Shown piece after piece: positions 1-5,554 of a DNA stretch of 30,237 bases. The first letter of the stretch is position 1, and each line of letters begins with the position of its first letter. The notes under the pieces are model-generated. The model searched no databases and was not told the origin of the DNA. It worked only from the letters and a program-made list of their open reading frames with translations. This DNA comes from a virus, in the IMG/VR virus record IMGVR_UViG_3300022871_000079, positions 1 to 30,237 of that record; one strand, 5' to 3'. Position numbers and translations under genes: made by a program.

Positions 1-34
1 TCCCGAACATTGTCTGCATATTTTTTTCAGTCAC
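1..34 (-). CDS. Start of a gene cut by the window edge
   Basis: A GTG codon at 34-32 follows a purine-rich AAAGGTGGG site and overlaps the end of the HNH gene by 4 bases (GTGA), the arrangement used throughout this operon. Eleven codons are visible, reading MTEKNMQTMFG. An N-terminus with an MQT-x-FG pattern resembles phage PD-(D/E)XK or VRR-NUC type nucleases, but eleven residues cannot support a name. The rest of the gene lies outside the window. Confidence 0.4.
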   Translation of the reverse strand, partial: MTEKNMQTMFG

Positions 35-291
35 ACTTCCCACCTTTCCAATATCATTGTTCCTATCTTGAGATTCTTTAAAACTTTACCATCTAAGTGG
101 TGCTTGCGACATAAAACAGAGCAATTTTCCAAAGTCTGAATATTGTCACCGTACTTTTTCCTATTCATAATGCTATTACTTTTGCAATGGTGGAAATCTA
201 GTATATCGTTATTACCACATATCTCGCAACACCACCCTGCTCTCTCTAACGCTTCTAGCTTTGTATCATCACTAAAATTTGGTTTCTTCAT
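31..291 (-). CDS. Small HNH-type zinc-binding nuclease-like protein
   Basis: This 86-residue protein has the treble-clef layout of HNH nucleases: C22-x2-C25, the His pair H34-H35, N56, and C61-x2-H64-H65. The paired cysteines and the last Cys/His group would hold a structural zinc, while H34/H35 and N56 match the metal and phosphate-binding positions of the motif. It is a minimal HNH domain with no extra DNA-binding region. In phages such proteins are terminase-associated nickases, homing nucleases or replication-associated nucleases. Here it sits in the replication operon, not beside terminase, and overlaps its upstream neighbour by 4 bases (ATGA), so a DNA-processing role is likelier than packaging. 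That role is inferred. Confidence 0.75.
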   Translation of the reverse strand: MKKPNFSDDTKLEALERAGWCCEICGNNDILDFHHCKSNSIMNRKKYGDNIQTLENCSVLCRKHHLDGKVLKNLKIGTMILERWEV

Positions 292-419
292 TTCTTATCC
301 TCATCTGCAACCATTAACATCTGATGCCTTAACGCATAATCTGCCACTTCATACTTTGTGCCTGTCTTATAACTAATCTCTCCGTACTTGTCTACTAGCT
401 TCCATTCTTTTTGTTTCAT
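288..419 (-). CDS. Small hypothetical protein (43 aa)
   Basis: This short ORF has an excellent ribosome binding site, AAGGAGGAACA directly before ATG, and ends with an ATGA overlap into the HNH gene. Both features argue that it is translated. The protein starts MKQKEWKLVDKYGE and is basic at the front and acidic at the end (VADEDKK). No motif or membrane segment is seen. Its role is unknown. Confidence 0.6.
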   Translation of the reverse strand: MKQKEWKLVDKYGEISYKTGTKYEVADYALRHQMLMVADEDKK

Positions 420-428
420 TGTTCCTCC

Positions 429-569
429 TTAAAATGTTACGCATATCGTTAAAATACTCGCCGCAGCCCAATAAATTACTTTTCTTATATCTCCACTACA
501 CATATATCCTACACTTGCACACATATCTAGTATTATTAATATTGTTGGGAATATTTGTTGCTTATTCAT
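429..569 (-). CDS. Tiny predicted membrane protein (46 aa)
   Basis: ATG is preceded by AAAGGGG at good spacing. The protein has two hydrophobic stretches, residues about 6-23 (FPTILIILDMCASVGYMC) and 31-46 (VIYWAAASILTICVTF), separated by a short polar turn SGDIRK. This suggests a two-pass inner-membrane hairpin. It lies 10 bases after the zinc-ribbon gene and 9 bases before the next start. Proteins of this shape are common in phage early operons but their role is unknown to me. Confidence 0.6.
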   Translation of the reverse strand: MNKQQIFPTILIILDMCASVGYMCSGDIRKVIYWAAASILTICVTF

Positions 570-579
570 TTTACCCCTT

Positions 580-753
580 TCATCTCTCTTTACCTATAAA
601 CTTTTTATATCCTAGCTCTTTCTCGCTTCTACTATATATTAACCTTTTCTTTGCGTTATATGTGAACCTATCATTGCAATTCTCACAGTAACAGTTGACA
701 AATTCATAAAAGCTGTTCTCTACTAATTCTGATCCGCATTTTTTACATTTCAT
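580..753 (-). CDS. Small zinc-ribbon protein (57 aa)
   Basis: The start overlaps the stop of the replication gene as ATGA, implying translational coupling. The N-terminus reads MKCKKCGSEL, followed by CYCENCNDRF: two CxxC pairs about 18 residues apart, a classic four-cysteine zinc ribbon. The remainder is basic (YNAKKRLIYSRSEKELGYKK), suitable for nucleic-acid contact. No catalytic residues are seen. It may help replication or transcription, but this is inference from position. Confidence 0.65.
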   Translation of the reverse strand: MKCKKCGSELVENSFYEFVNCYCENCNDRFTYNAKKRLIYSRSEKELGYKKFIGKER

Positions 754-1379
754 TTAAACACCTTTTTCTTATTGTTTTTATGCCATTCTATATGTGCATA
801 TGATTCTACTATCTGATGTTCGCTATATGTTCCCTTCAATTTTTCTATGATCTCTCCCTTGCCTGTTATCCCTTGTGCTATCAATAAGTTTATATCTACA
901 TATATCTTCTTATTCTTCTTAGTTGTATTTACATCTTCAGTTACAAATTCATTTTCAATTTCATCTTCAGAGTTTGCTTGTGTTTTTGCTTTAGCAAATT
1001 GAGTAGTTTTACCACCTTTAGAACCAGCTTTTGCTCTTACAATACTAACATTATTATCGTGTATCATCCTCTTTTGTAATAACTTACAATCTTTTACCTG
1101 TAAAACGCCCTCATCTATAAGCTCATGTAAGCTCTTATGGACTATATCAAACGAGTAAGGCATATGCTTAGCAAGCTTGTAAGCAAAATTTTCAACTTGC
1201 TTGGATGTTTGCTTGTCTTTTTGCTTAAGCAAAATAGTGCCATATTCATCTGACTTGTGCATTATACACATGATTCTAATATATACTCCTGTTGATTCAG
1301 CAGAACACTCCATAAGCTTTTCATCTGTTAAAAAGTCTTGCACATATAAAGGTATGTAAGGTTGATTTCTTAAAGCCAT
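750..1379 (-). CDS. DnaD-like phage replication initiation protein
   Basis: The first 45 residues (PYIPLYVQDFLTDEKLMECS, then GVYIRIMCIMHKS and YGTILL) match the N-terminal winged-helix domain of phage replisome organiser and DnaD-like proteins. The middle (about 120-155) is a low-complexity Lys/Gln/Glu linker. The C-terminal tail (YVDINLLIAQGITGKGEI, then a helix with HIEWHKNNKK) is probably the region that binds helicase loader or DNA. These proteins melt or mark the phage origin and recruit the host helicase. At 209 aa it is slightly short for the family. It overlaps its neighbours by 3 and 4 bases, so it is translated as part of the operon that begins at the 1.75-kb promoter. The family is fairly sure, the mechanism inferred. 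Confidence 0.75.
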   Translation of the reverse strand: MALRNQPYIPLYVQDFLTDEKLMECSAESTGVYIRIMCIMHKSDEYGTILLKQKDKQTSKQVENFAYKLAKHMPYSFDIVHKSLHELIDEGVLQVKDCKLLQKRMIHDNNVSIVRAKAGSKGGKTTQFAKAKTQANSEDEIENEFVTEDVNTTKKNKKIYVDINLLIAQGITGKGEIIEKLKGTYSEHQIVESYAHIEWHKNNKKKVFK

Positions 1380-1552
1380 TATTCTTTATCCAATATAGAT
1401 TGTATTTTTTCTTTTAATTCACAAAAACTTGCTTCAACTATCCAATGTTGTGCTTGATCATCATCATCGCACCAATAGTTAACAGCAGATTCTATGGCAT
1501 TAACCAATAACCTAGCTTCTAGTTTTGAAATTGTTAGTTTTATTTTTTCCAT
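1379..1552 (-). CDS. Small acidic hypothetical protein (57 aa), first gene after the structured RNA
   Basis: The protein reads MEKIKLTISKLEARLLVNAI then an acidic patch CDDDDQ, and ends LKEKIQSILDKE. It looks all-helical with no known motif. The binding site is GAGGAACAC-ATG. This site and the start codon (1549-1559) can pair with a strand of the upstream folded RNA at 1640-1650 in 10 of 11 positions, so translation may be controlled by that RNA. Its stop overlaps the DnaD-like start (TAATG), so a block here could also lower replication protein synthesis. Function unknown. Confidence 0.6.
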   Translation of the reverse strand: MEKIKLTISKLEARLLVNAIESAVNYWCDDDDQAQHWIVEASFCELKEKIQSILDKE

Positions 1553-1569
1553 GTGTTCCTCAAATAAGA

Positions 1570-1734
1570 GTTATGGAAGGGCATAGGTCTATGCTATGCC
1601 CAGTTTAAATCTTTGGATTCCATAACATATGGACTAGGTGAAACACAAGGCTCGTCGAGAACGACGGGATTTGATCCTAATCCATAAAGTTTTAATATTT
1701 GTTTTTGCATTGATTTTTCCTTGTGTTTCATGTT
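1570..1734 (-). ncRNA. Structured pseudoknotted RNA, candidate regulatory leader
   Basis: From a start point about 7 bases after the -10 box, the transcript contains several nested and crossing helices visible by eye. Helix A: 1730-1719 with 1650-1639, 12 bp, perfect. Helix B: 1686-1676 with 1638-1628, 11 bp including one G-U. B begins inside the loop of A and its second strand directly follows that of A, so the order is that of a pseudoknot. Hairpin C: CGUCG-UUCU-CGACG inside the loop. Hairpin D: 1626-1618 with 1578-1570 (9 bp), enclosing 1601-1594 with 1586-1579 (8 bp, 7-nt loop) with a one-sided 16-nt insert. A 38-codon ORF (1594-1710) runs through it, but the helices fit RNA function better. 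No match to a known RNA class is claimed. Confidence 0.7.
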
Positions 1735-1740
1735 AAATAT

Positions 1741-1769
1741 ACTATACCATTTTAATGGCTCTTTGTCAA
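1741..1769 (-). promoter_or_regulatory. Sigma-70 promoter for the structured RNA and replication operon
   Basis: The -35 box TTGACA (1769-1764) and -10 box TATAGT (1746-1741) are 17 bases apart. The -35 overlaps the stop codon of the small gene upstream. Within the spacer an inverted repeat CCATT-TT-AATGG (1747-1758) could be an operator for a repressor such as the XRE protein encoded 0.7 kb upstream. The expected start is near 1734, only a few bases before the first helix of the RNA. Confidence 0.8.
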
Positions 1770-1879
1770 ACCTTTTCTGCTATCTTTTTTAGATACTTTG
1801 TCTGTTCTCTTAAATGAGAATGTACTGTTAATCCCCAAAAGAAAAAATACATAGCTGGTAACAATATTAATACTTCCAT
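1766..1879 (-). CDS. Tiny membrane-anchored protein (37 aa)
   Basis: AAAGGAG lies at good spacing before the ATG. Residues 2-18 (EVLILLPAMYFFFWGLT) form one hydrophobic segment, followed by a basic helix (LREQTKYLKKIAEKV). This looks like a single-pass membrane protein with a cytoplasmic tail. It is the last gene before the 1.75-kb promoter, whose -35 box overlaps its stop codon. Function unknown. Confidence 0.55.
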   Translation of the reverse strand: MEVLILLPAMYFFFWGLTVHSHLREQTKYLKKIAEKV

Positions 1880-1892
1880 TATAACTCCTTTC

Positions 1893-2015
1893 TTATCCTA
1901 AATCTTTGATTTTAATTACACCTAATACACATAGTATCACTACCAATAATGCTGATCCGCTTACTACTATTAAAAAAGCAGCAGTAAACCATAATGTTAA
2001 ATAAGTCTGTATCAT
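1893..2015 (-). CDS. Tiny membrane protein (40 aa)
   Basis: The start overlaps the stop of the winged-helix gene as ATGA and follows AAAGGAGATAAA. Most of the protein is hydrophobic (residues about 5-35, WFTAAFLIVVSGSALLVVIL), enough for one long or two short membrane spans. A short charged end KIKDLG follows. Paired with the next 37-aa gene, it suggests a small membrane-protein pair. Function unknown. Confidence 0.55.
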   Translation of the reverse strand: MIQTYLTLWFTAAFLIVVSGSALLVVILCVLGVIKIKDLG

Positions 2016-2242
2016 TTTATCTCCTTTCGTGTTACTTTCCAAACCTTTTGCTTCCTTATATTAGGAAACTTCTCTTTTTGTTCTTCCTTTGTCATTCTTT
2101 TTATATATCCTTGTTCTGCAAGACGTCTAGCTGTCCTTTCTGCTGATGTGAAATGATTTTTTAATCCATAGTTTATAATAGAAGCTGTATCTATATAATC
2201 GTGTCTTAATATAAATTCTAGTACCTGTTCTTGCTTTGTCAT
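2012..2242 (-). CDS. Winged-helix-like DNA-binding protein (76 aa)
   Basis: The sequence reads MTKQEQVLEFILRHDYIDTA, then a helix-turn-helix-like segment with HFTSAERTARRLAEQGYIKR, then a basic C-terminus (KQKVWKVTRKE). The LAEQGYIKR stretch is typical of the recognition helix and wing of winged-helix proteins. It probably binds DNA as a regulator within the early operon. The fold is inferred from the pattern only. Its spacing (1 base to the upstream stop, 4-base overlap downstream) indicates co-translation. Confidence 0.55.
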   Translation of the reverse strand: MTKQEQVLEFILRHDYIDTASIINYGLKNHFTSAERTARRLAEQGYIKRMTKEEQKEKFPNIRKQKVWKVTRKEIK

Positions 2243-2243
2243 A

Positions 2244-2450
2244 TTACCTCCTTTTAAACTGGTTACTTAAATGGATCCCTGTTTTCCTTTGGTACATACC
2301 CCACAAAATCTTTTCTTTTTCAGAATCTATTCGTGTTTCAGTTTCTAACTGCTTTTCCAAGTTTTTAATATAGTCTTTTTCATAGCTTTGCAGCCTTTTC
2401 TTCGCCCTTTTGATAAAACCTATTACAATTAAAACATCTTTTTTCAGCAT
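2244..2450 (-). CDS. Small basic coiled-coil protein (68 aa)
   Basis: I place the start at the ATG at 2450, not at an upstream in-frame codon at 2480, because AAGGGG lies 7 bases before it and the upstream gene ends only 4 bases away. The protein begins MLKKDVLIVIGFIKRAKKR and continues as a charged helix with heptad-like leucines (IKNLEKQLETETRI). No motif is recognised. It is probably a small accessory protein of the early operon. Confidence 0.55.
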   Translation of the reverse strand: MLKKDVLIVIGFIKRAKKRLQSYEKDYIKNLEKQLETETRIDSEKEKILWGMYQRKTGIHLSNQFKRR

Positions 2451-2454
2451 AATA

Positions 2455-2676
2455 TTACCCCTTGTTAAAAATATCCTCAAAATCCCACGATATCCCTACT
2501 AAAGAATATAGAAAACTCTCTATCCTTTTCCTATTGTTCACACTCACAGGATGTACTCTATGCTTCCACCTTGATACAGTAGCTTGCTTTACTCCTATTT
2601 GCTTTGCAAACCTACCCTGCGTGATGTTCTTCTGTGCTAGGATATGCCATAGGTTTTCTGTTATATAGTATTTCAT
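2455..2676 (-). CDS. Cro/C1-type helix-turn-helix regulator (73 aa)
   Basis: Residues 9-40 carry an XRE-type helix-turn-helix: WHILAQKNITQGRFAKQIG followed by VKQATVSRWKHR, in which the QGRFAKQIGVKQATVSRWK core matches the Cro/C1 pattern. At 73 aa it lacks a C-terminal dimer or cleavage domain, so it is Cro-sized. It could bind the palindrome in the 1.75-kb promoter or the repeats at 4.85 kb, both within its own operon; neither link is shown. It has an AAAGGAT binding site and lies between recombination and replication genes. Confidence 0.75.
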   Translation of the reverse strand: MKYYITENLWHILAQKNITQGRFAKQIGVKQATVSRWKHRVHPVSVNNRKRIESFLYSLVGISWDFEDIFNKG

Positions 2677-2686
2677 TTTATCCTTT

Positions 2687-3022
2687 CTACAGTATCTTTG
2701 CTTTTTGCTTCTCTAATGATAATAACGATCTCAACGTTTCCTGTTGAGCTTTCCACCTTTCAAAGACTGCTCTTGTCTTTTGCTCATCTGTTATCGCTTC
2801 GGCTGCTGCAAGAATTTGGTTTATATAGTTTTCACTTGTTTTAGCTTCCATTTCCTTATGTGCATTTGAGCCTAGATGCCTTTTCATCTCCTGTGCTAAC
2901 ACGACTTCTCTCATCTTCTGCATTTGATATGCAATTCCCTTTGCTACAGCATACTCAACACCGTACTTCTCTATGTTTGTTACTGCTTCCATTAGCTTTT
3001 TTTCTATCATTATCTGTTCCAT
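2687..3022 (-). CDS. Helical hypothetical protein of the recombination operon (111 aa)
   Basis: The start has AAAGG with 6-base spacing. The protein is mostly helical and charged: a KYGVEYAVAKGIAYQMQKM segment, then KTSENYINQILAAAEAITD, and a C-terminal coiled-coil-like end (LRSLLSLEKQKAKIL). I do not recognise the family. It lies 2 bases after the coiled-coil protein of the ERF cluster, so a role with annealing protein or nuclease is possible, but this is inference by position. Confidence 0.6.
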   Translation of the reverse strand: MEQIMIEKKLMEAVTNIEKYGVEYAVAKGIAYQMQKMREVVLAQEMKRHLGSNAHKEMEAKTSENYINQILAAAEAITDEQKTRAVFERWKAQQETLRSLLSLEKQKAKIL

Positions 3023-3024
3023 AA

Positions 3025-3633
3025 TTAACCTTTCAACACTTGTCTTGTTACGAGTTTACATCCTGCTACCTTGAAATCCCCTTTTAACGCACTTGCAATC
3101 TTGTTCAACCTTATCGTATCAGGTATAAGATATTCCATAGGTAACTGTGTTTTGTCTGTCACTTCTACTGAATAATACGTTGTCATACCTTTGACTTTCA
3201 CCGTTTCAGTAGGTTTTTCAAGCTCTGTTTTCTTCACATCTATCGCTATGCTTTCGGATATATCTACTGTTTTCTCCTGCTTCTGCTCTAGTTCTACAAG
3301 CTCTTTAGCTTTCTGCTCATCAATAACCCTTTGCTTTTCTGCTTCTGCGTTTACATAGGCAACTACAGGATCGTTTATTTCCTTTATCTTGCTGTCTATC
3401 TTGGCAAGCATAGGATTAAAAAGTGCCTGTACTTCTGATTTTGCTTCGTTTAAAGGCTTCACAATACCTTTTCTCCTGTCATCTACTTGCTTTTTTAACC
3501 CTTTCAATGCAGTTATATTCTGCCTCCAGAAAGAACAATCTTCTTCACATTTTACTATTACTGGCTGACTCATCAATCCCTTGTCAACTACTTCTACCTC
3601 AAATCCTTCTATTTCTTGTTTATCATAGTGCAT
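3025..3633 (-). CDS. Coiled-coil protein of the recombination module (DUF1351-like)
   Basis: This 202-residue protein has a long charged central helix (about 50-125: LKKQVDDRRKGIVKPLNEAK, AEKQRVIDEQKAKELVELEQ) and a small C-terminal domain with PDTIRLNKIASALKGDFK. That layout resembles phage DUF1351-type proteins found beside single-strand annealing proteins and exonucleases. The gene overlaps the nuclease gene by 11 bases. It probably assists recombination or replication, perhaps as a scaffold. The family assignment is moderate and the function inferred. Confidence 0.55.
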   Translation of the reverse strand: MHYDKQEIEGFEVEVVDKGLMSQPVIVKCEEDCSFWRQNITALKGLKKQVDDRRKGIVKPLNEAKSEVQALFNPMLAKIDSKIKEINDPVVAYVNAEAEKQRVIDEQKAKELVELEQKQEKTVDISESIAIDVKKTELEKPTETVKVKGMTTYYSVEVTDKTQLPMEYLIPDTIRLNKIASALKGDFKVAGCKLVTRQVLKG

Positions 3634-4177
3634 TTTCTGCCCTTTCGGTTAGCTTGGTTATTAAATTCTCCTGTATCAATTCTTCTATCTTCTCTTTTTT
3701 AGGCTTCAATCCATCTTTATTTAAGTGTATTCTCCACACTTCTTCAACGTCAAAGTCACATAAAAGAGCATATATTCGCATAGCCCACATATGTCCTGTC
3801 GTGCCACTTTTCCAATCGCCCATTATGATTTTGCCATCTATCTCTGCAATAAAGTCCGGAGTTCCTGCAATCTTCCAGTTTAAAGCATATACTGGCTTCT
3901 CTATTGCCATGAATTTAGGCTTGTATTCTTGCAGAAACGCCTCTATTCTGCGATAATATGGTATGAGCCTATCATCTATGCTCGCTTCATCTAAAGTACC
4001 CTTACAAGCCAACTCGGCGATTTTATGGATTGCTTTTCCCTTTGTAGCACACTCATCAATATATGGAGTTCTTATCATAGGCTTCACTATGCCTAATTCA
4101 ACCAACACGTCATTTACTGGTGTTAGTTCAACGCCATCTAATATATACTGATGAGTTTCTTCTATTACTTGGATCAT
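3623..4177 (-). CDS. PD-(D/E)XK exonuclease (Cas4/RecB-like)
   Basis: The 184-residue protein shows the RecB-type nuclease core: H51 in KGKAIHKIAEL, E93 in MAIEKPVYA, D108 in GTPDF, and D121-x-K123 in GDWKSG. These bind the metal ions that cleave DNA. The usual Q-x3-Y motif that follows is altered here (GHMWAMRIYALL keeps the Tyr but has no Gln). In phages such nucleases resect double-strand ends for the partner annealing protein, and the ERF gene overlaps it by 4 bases. A role in end processing for recombination is therefore likely. Direction of resection cannot be told from sequence. Confidence 0.75.
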   Translation of the reverse strand: MIQVIEETHQYILDGVELTPVNDVLVELGIVKPMIRTPYIDECATKGKAIHKIAELACKGTLDEASIDDRLIPYYRRIEAFLQEYKPKFMAIEKPVYALNWKIAGTPDFIAEIDGKIIMGDWKSGTTGHMWAMRIYALLCDFDVEEVWRIHLNKDGLKPKKEKIEELIQENLITKLTERAENAL

Positions 4178-4824
4178 TTGTTTAACCCTGTATATATAGC
4201 TGTTAATTCTGCTTTCGTACAGTTGTTAAAATCTTTTTTGAAATGCTTTTGTGCTAAACTATCAAGCCCTGCTGGACTAAAACCTTTGTCACTAGCTTTT
4301 TCTTTGATGCTCATTACTAGGTCAAGCACTTCATTTACTTCTGCTGTTGGTATCTCTATCTGTTTTTCTGTAGGCTTCTTATAAGCAACTGGCCCTGGAG
4401 ATTGCTGTGTGTAGTCCATAGTATCTGTATCCTTAGTATCATCTATGCAGAATAACCCATTAAGTGCATACTTACGAGCATAAGAACTCGCTGAACCTGT
4501 AATCTGTGCCTGATCCATTGTAGGCTTGCCTTCTCTATTTAGCTTATCTTCTTGCTCTCTTGCATAACCGTCTACTTTTAGCAAGTTCTCGCCATCTGAT
4601 ATTTTAGCTGTTGCCTTTACATAACACCTGCCTCCAACCTCTACCATTTCGTCACTTAATGTTAGTATCAAACTACCCTTTTTCAGTAACGGTTTTACTG
4701 CTTCTAAAATATCCTCGCAAGACCTGTACTTGTAATGTCCGAATTTGTTTTCTCTATTTTTCGGAGCTACAAGCCCTTGTTGAATTCTTCCCAACTTCTC
4801 TGATATTCCGTTCATGTTTTCCAT
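4174..4824 (-). CDS. erf: ERF-family single-strand annealing protein
   Basis: Residues 1-135 match the ERF domain: FGHYKYRSCEDILEAVKPLL near the front, LILTLSDEMVEVGGRCYVKA, and the highly conserved block QITGSASSYARKYALNGLF followed by CIDDTKDTD. ERF proteins form rings on single-stranded DNA and anneal complementary strands, allowing phage recombination and genome circularisation. The C-terminal 70 residues are a linker and small helical domain. The gene is first in an operon with its own near-consensus promoter and a GAGGTGACAAA binding site, and overlaps the nuclease gene that follows. Confidence 0.88.
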   Translation of the reverse strand: MENMNGISEKLGRIQQGLVAPKNRENKFGHYKYRSCEDILEAVKPLLKKGSLILTLSDEMVEVGGRCYVKATAKISDGENLLKVDGYAREQEDKLNREGKPTMDQAQITGSASSYARKYALNGLFCIDDTKDTDTMDYTQQSPGPVAYKKPTEKQIEIPTAEVNEVLDLVMSIKEKASDKGFSPAGLDSLAQKHFKKDFNNCTKAELTAIYTGLNK

Positions 4825-4846
4825 TTTGTCACCTCTCTTTTACTTG

Positions 4847-4866
4847 TTACGATAATATTACGATAA
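4847..4866 (-). promoter_or_regulatory. Two direct repeats after the ERF promoter, candidate operator
   Basis: The 9-base sequence TTACGATAA occurs twice (plus-strand 4847-4855 and 4858-4866), 11 bases apart, which puts both copies on the same face of the helix. They lie between the -10 box and the ERF start, covering the expected start of transcription. This is a good place for a repressor. No regulator is proven; the XRE and ribbon-helix-helix proteins are local candidates. Confidence 0.5.
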
Positions 4867-4870
4867 ACTC

Positions 4871-4899
4871 ATTATAACACAATGCCATATTATTGTCAA
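4871..4899 (-). promoter_or_regulatory. Consensus sigma-70 promoter for the recombination operon
   Basis: TTGACA (4899-4894) and TATAAT (4876-4871) are separated by exactly 17 bases, a perfect match to the consensus. The 83-base gap between the transglycosylase and ERF genes is otherwise non-coding. Such a strong promoter suggests immediate early expression unless repressed through the adjacent repeats. Confidence 0.88.
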
Positions 4900-4907
4900 C
4901 TGTTATT

Positions 4908-5375
4908 TTATGATTTCACTCTCTGCCCGTAATCTCTATATGGTTTTTCTCCGTTCTTCTCTAAATATAGTCGTTTGTATTTCACTATATAATTGCTTGA
5001 TTCTGTAGGATATATACCTTTCTTGGCATATAAGATACCTGCGTTATAAGACAATATCCTTGTTTCCAATTTGTCTTCTATTTTGAAATGTGCGAGCATC
5101 TGTGGGATTCTTACGTTAAAATACCATGAAGCTACTTTGAAATTCTTTTTAGGATCGTACATTTCTTCTAGTTTATACTGCTTTTTATGATACTCGTTAT
5201 AGTCCTGTAAGCATATGCTTGTTATCTGATACAAGCCCACAGCACCACTTATTCTATTATAAGCATCTGGATTATTGCTACTTTCTATTTCTGATATTAT
5301 ATTCATATCTATCATGTCACTACCTTTCGCTTGTGAAGAAATCAATACTAATATTATAAACAGTATACTTCTCAT
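4908..5375 (-). CDS. Secreted lytic transglycosylase (SLT fold)
   Basis: Residues 1-18 form a signal peptide (MRSILFIILVLISSQAKG). The mature part carries the goose-type lysozyme/SLT motifs: catalytic E31 in ISEIESSNNP, G44-A45-V46-G47-L48-Y49-Q50, and N111-A112-G113 in LSYNAG. Such enzymes cleave peptidoglycan to form 1,6-anhydro-muramyl ends. At 155 aa it is a minimal single-domain enzyme. Oddly it lies in an early-type operon, 4 bases overlapping a ribbon-helix-helix gene, and far from the late genes. It could serve in lysis or in modifying the cell wall. No other cell-wall hydrolase is seen in the window. Confidence 0.8.
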   Translation of the reverse strand: MRSILFIILVLISSQAKGSDMIDMNIISEIESSNNPDAYNRISGAVGLYQITSICLQDYNEYHKKQYKLEEMYDPKKNFKVASWYFNVRIPQMLAHFKIEDKLETRILSYNAGILYAKKGIYPTESSNYIVKYKRLYLEKNGEKPYRDYGQRVKS

Positions 5376-5554
5376 TTTCTCCCCTTTCTCATCCTAAACT
5401 CTACATCAGCAACATATAATTCTATGCCTTGTTCTATTGCATTTGTTCGTGATCTTCCGTCTTTTTTCCTTGCCTTATCAAGTCTATCCTTTAACTTTTG
5501 AAACACTCTTATTGGCAAAGGTGCTTTTTTAACTTCTTTCATATCTTCTTTCAT
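5372..5554 (-). CDS. Ribbon-helix-helix-like protein (60 aa)
   Basis: Residues 13-52 read LPIRVFQKLKDRLDKARKKD, then GRSRTNAIEQGIELYVAD. A short strand with basic residues followed by two helices and the turn GRSRTNAIEQGI is the pattern of Arc/CopG ribbon-helix-helix proteins. It should dimerise and bind DNA. It is joined to both neighbours by 4-base overlaps, with no paired toxin gene evident, so it is likely a transcription regulator. Target unknown. Confidence 0.65.
   Translation of the reverse strand: MKEDMKEVKKAPLPIRVFQKLKDRLDKARKKDGRSRTNAIEQGIELYVADVEFRMRKGRK

Noticed and set aside
1579-1601. The GGGCATAG/CTATGCCC hairpin as an intrinsic terminator
   Set aside because: In the minus-strand RNA no run of U follows the stem (CTTCCATAAC comes next); it is better read as part of the larger folded RNA.
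1594-1731. A 38- to 45-codon ORF through the folded RNA, with AAGG before an internal ATG at 1710
   Set aside because: The same bases form long perfect helices, the first ATG is almost at the transcript's 5' end, and the AAGG site is itself buried in helix A. It could still encode a small peptide, but RNA structure explains the sequence better.
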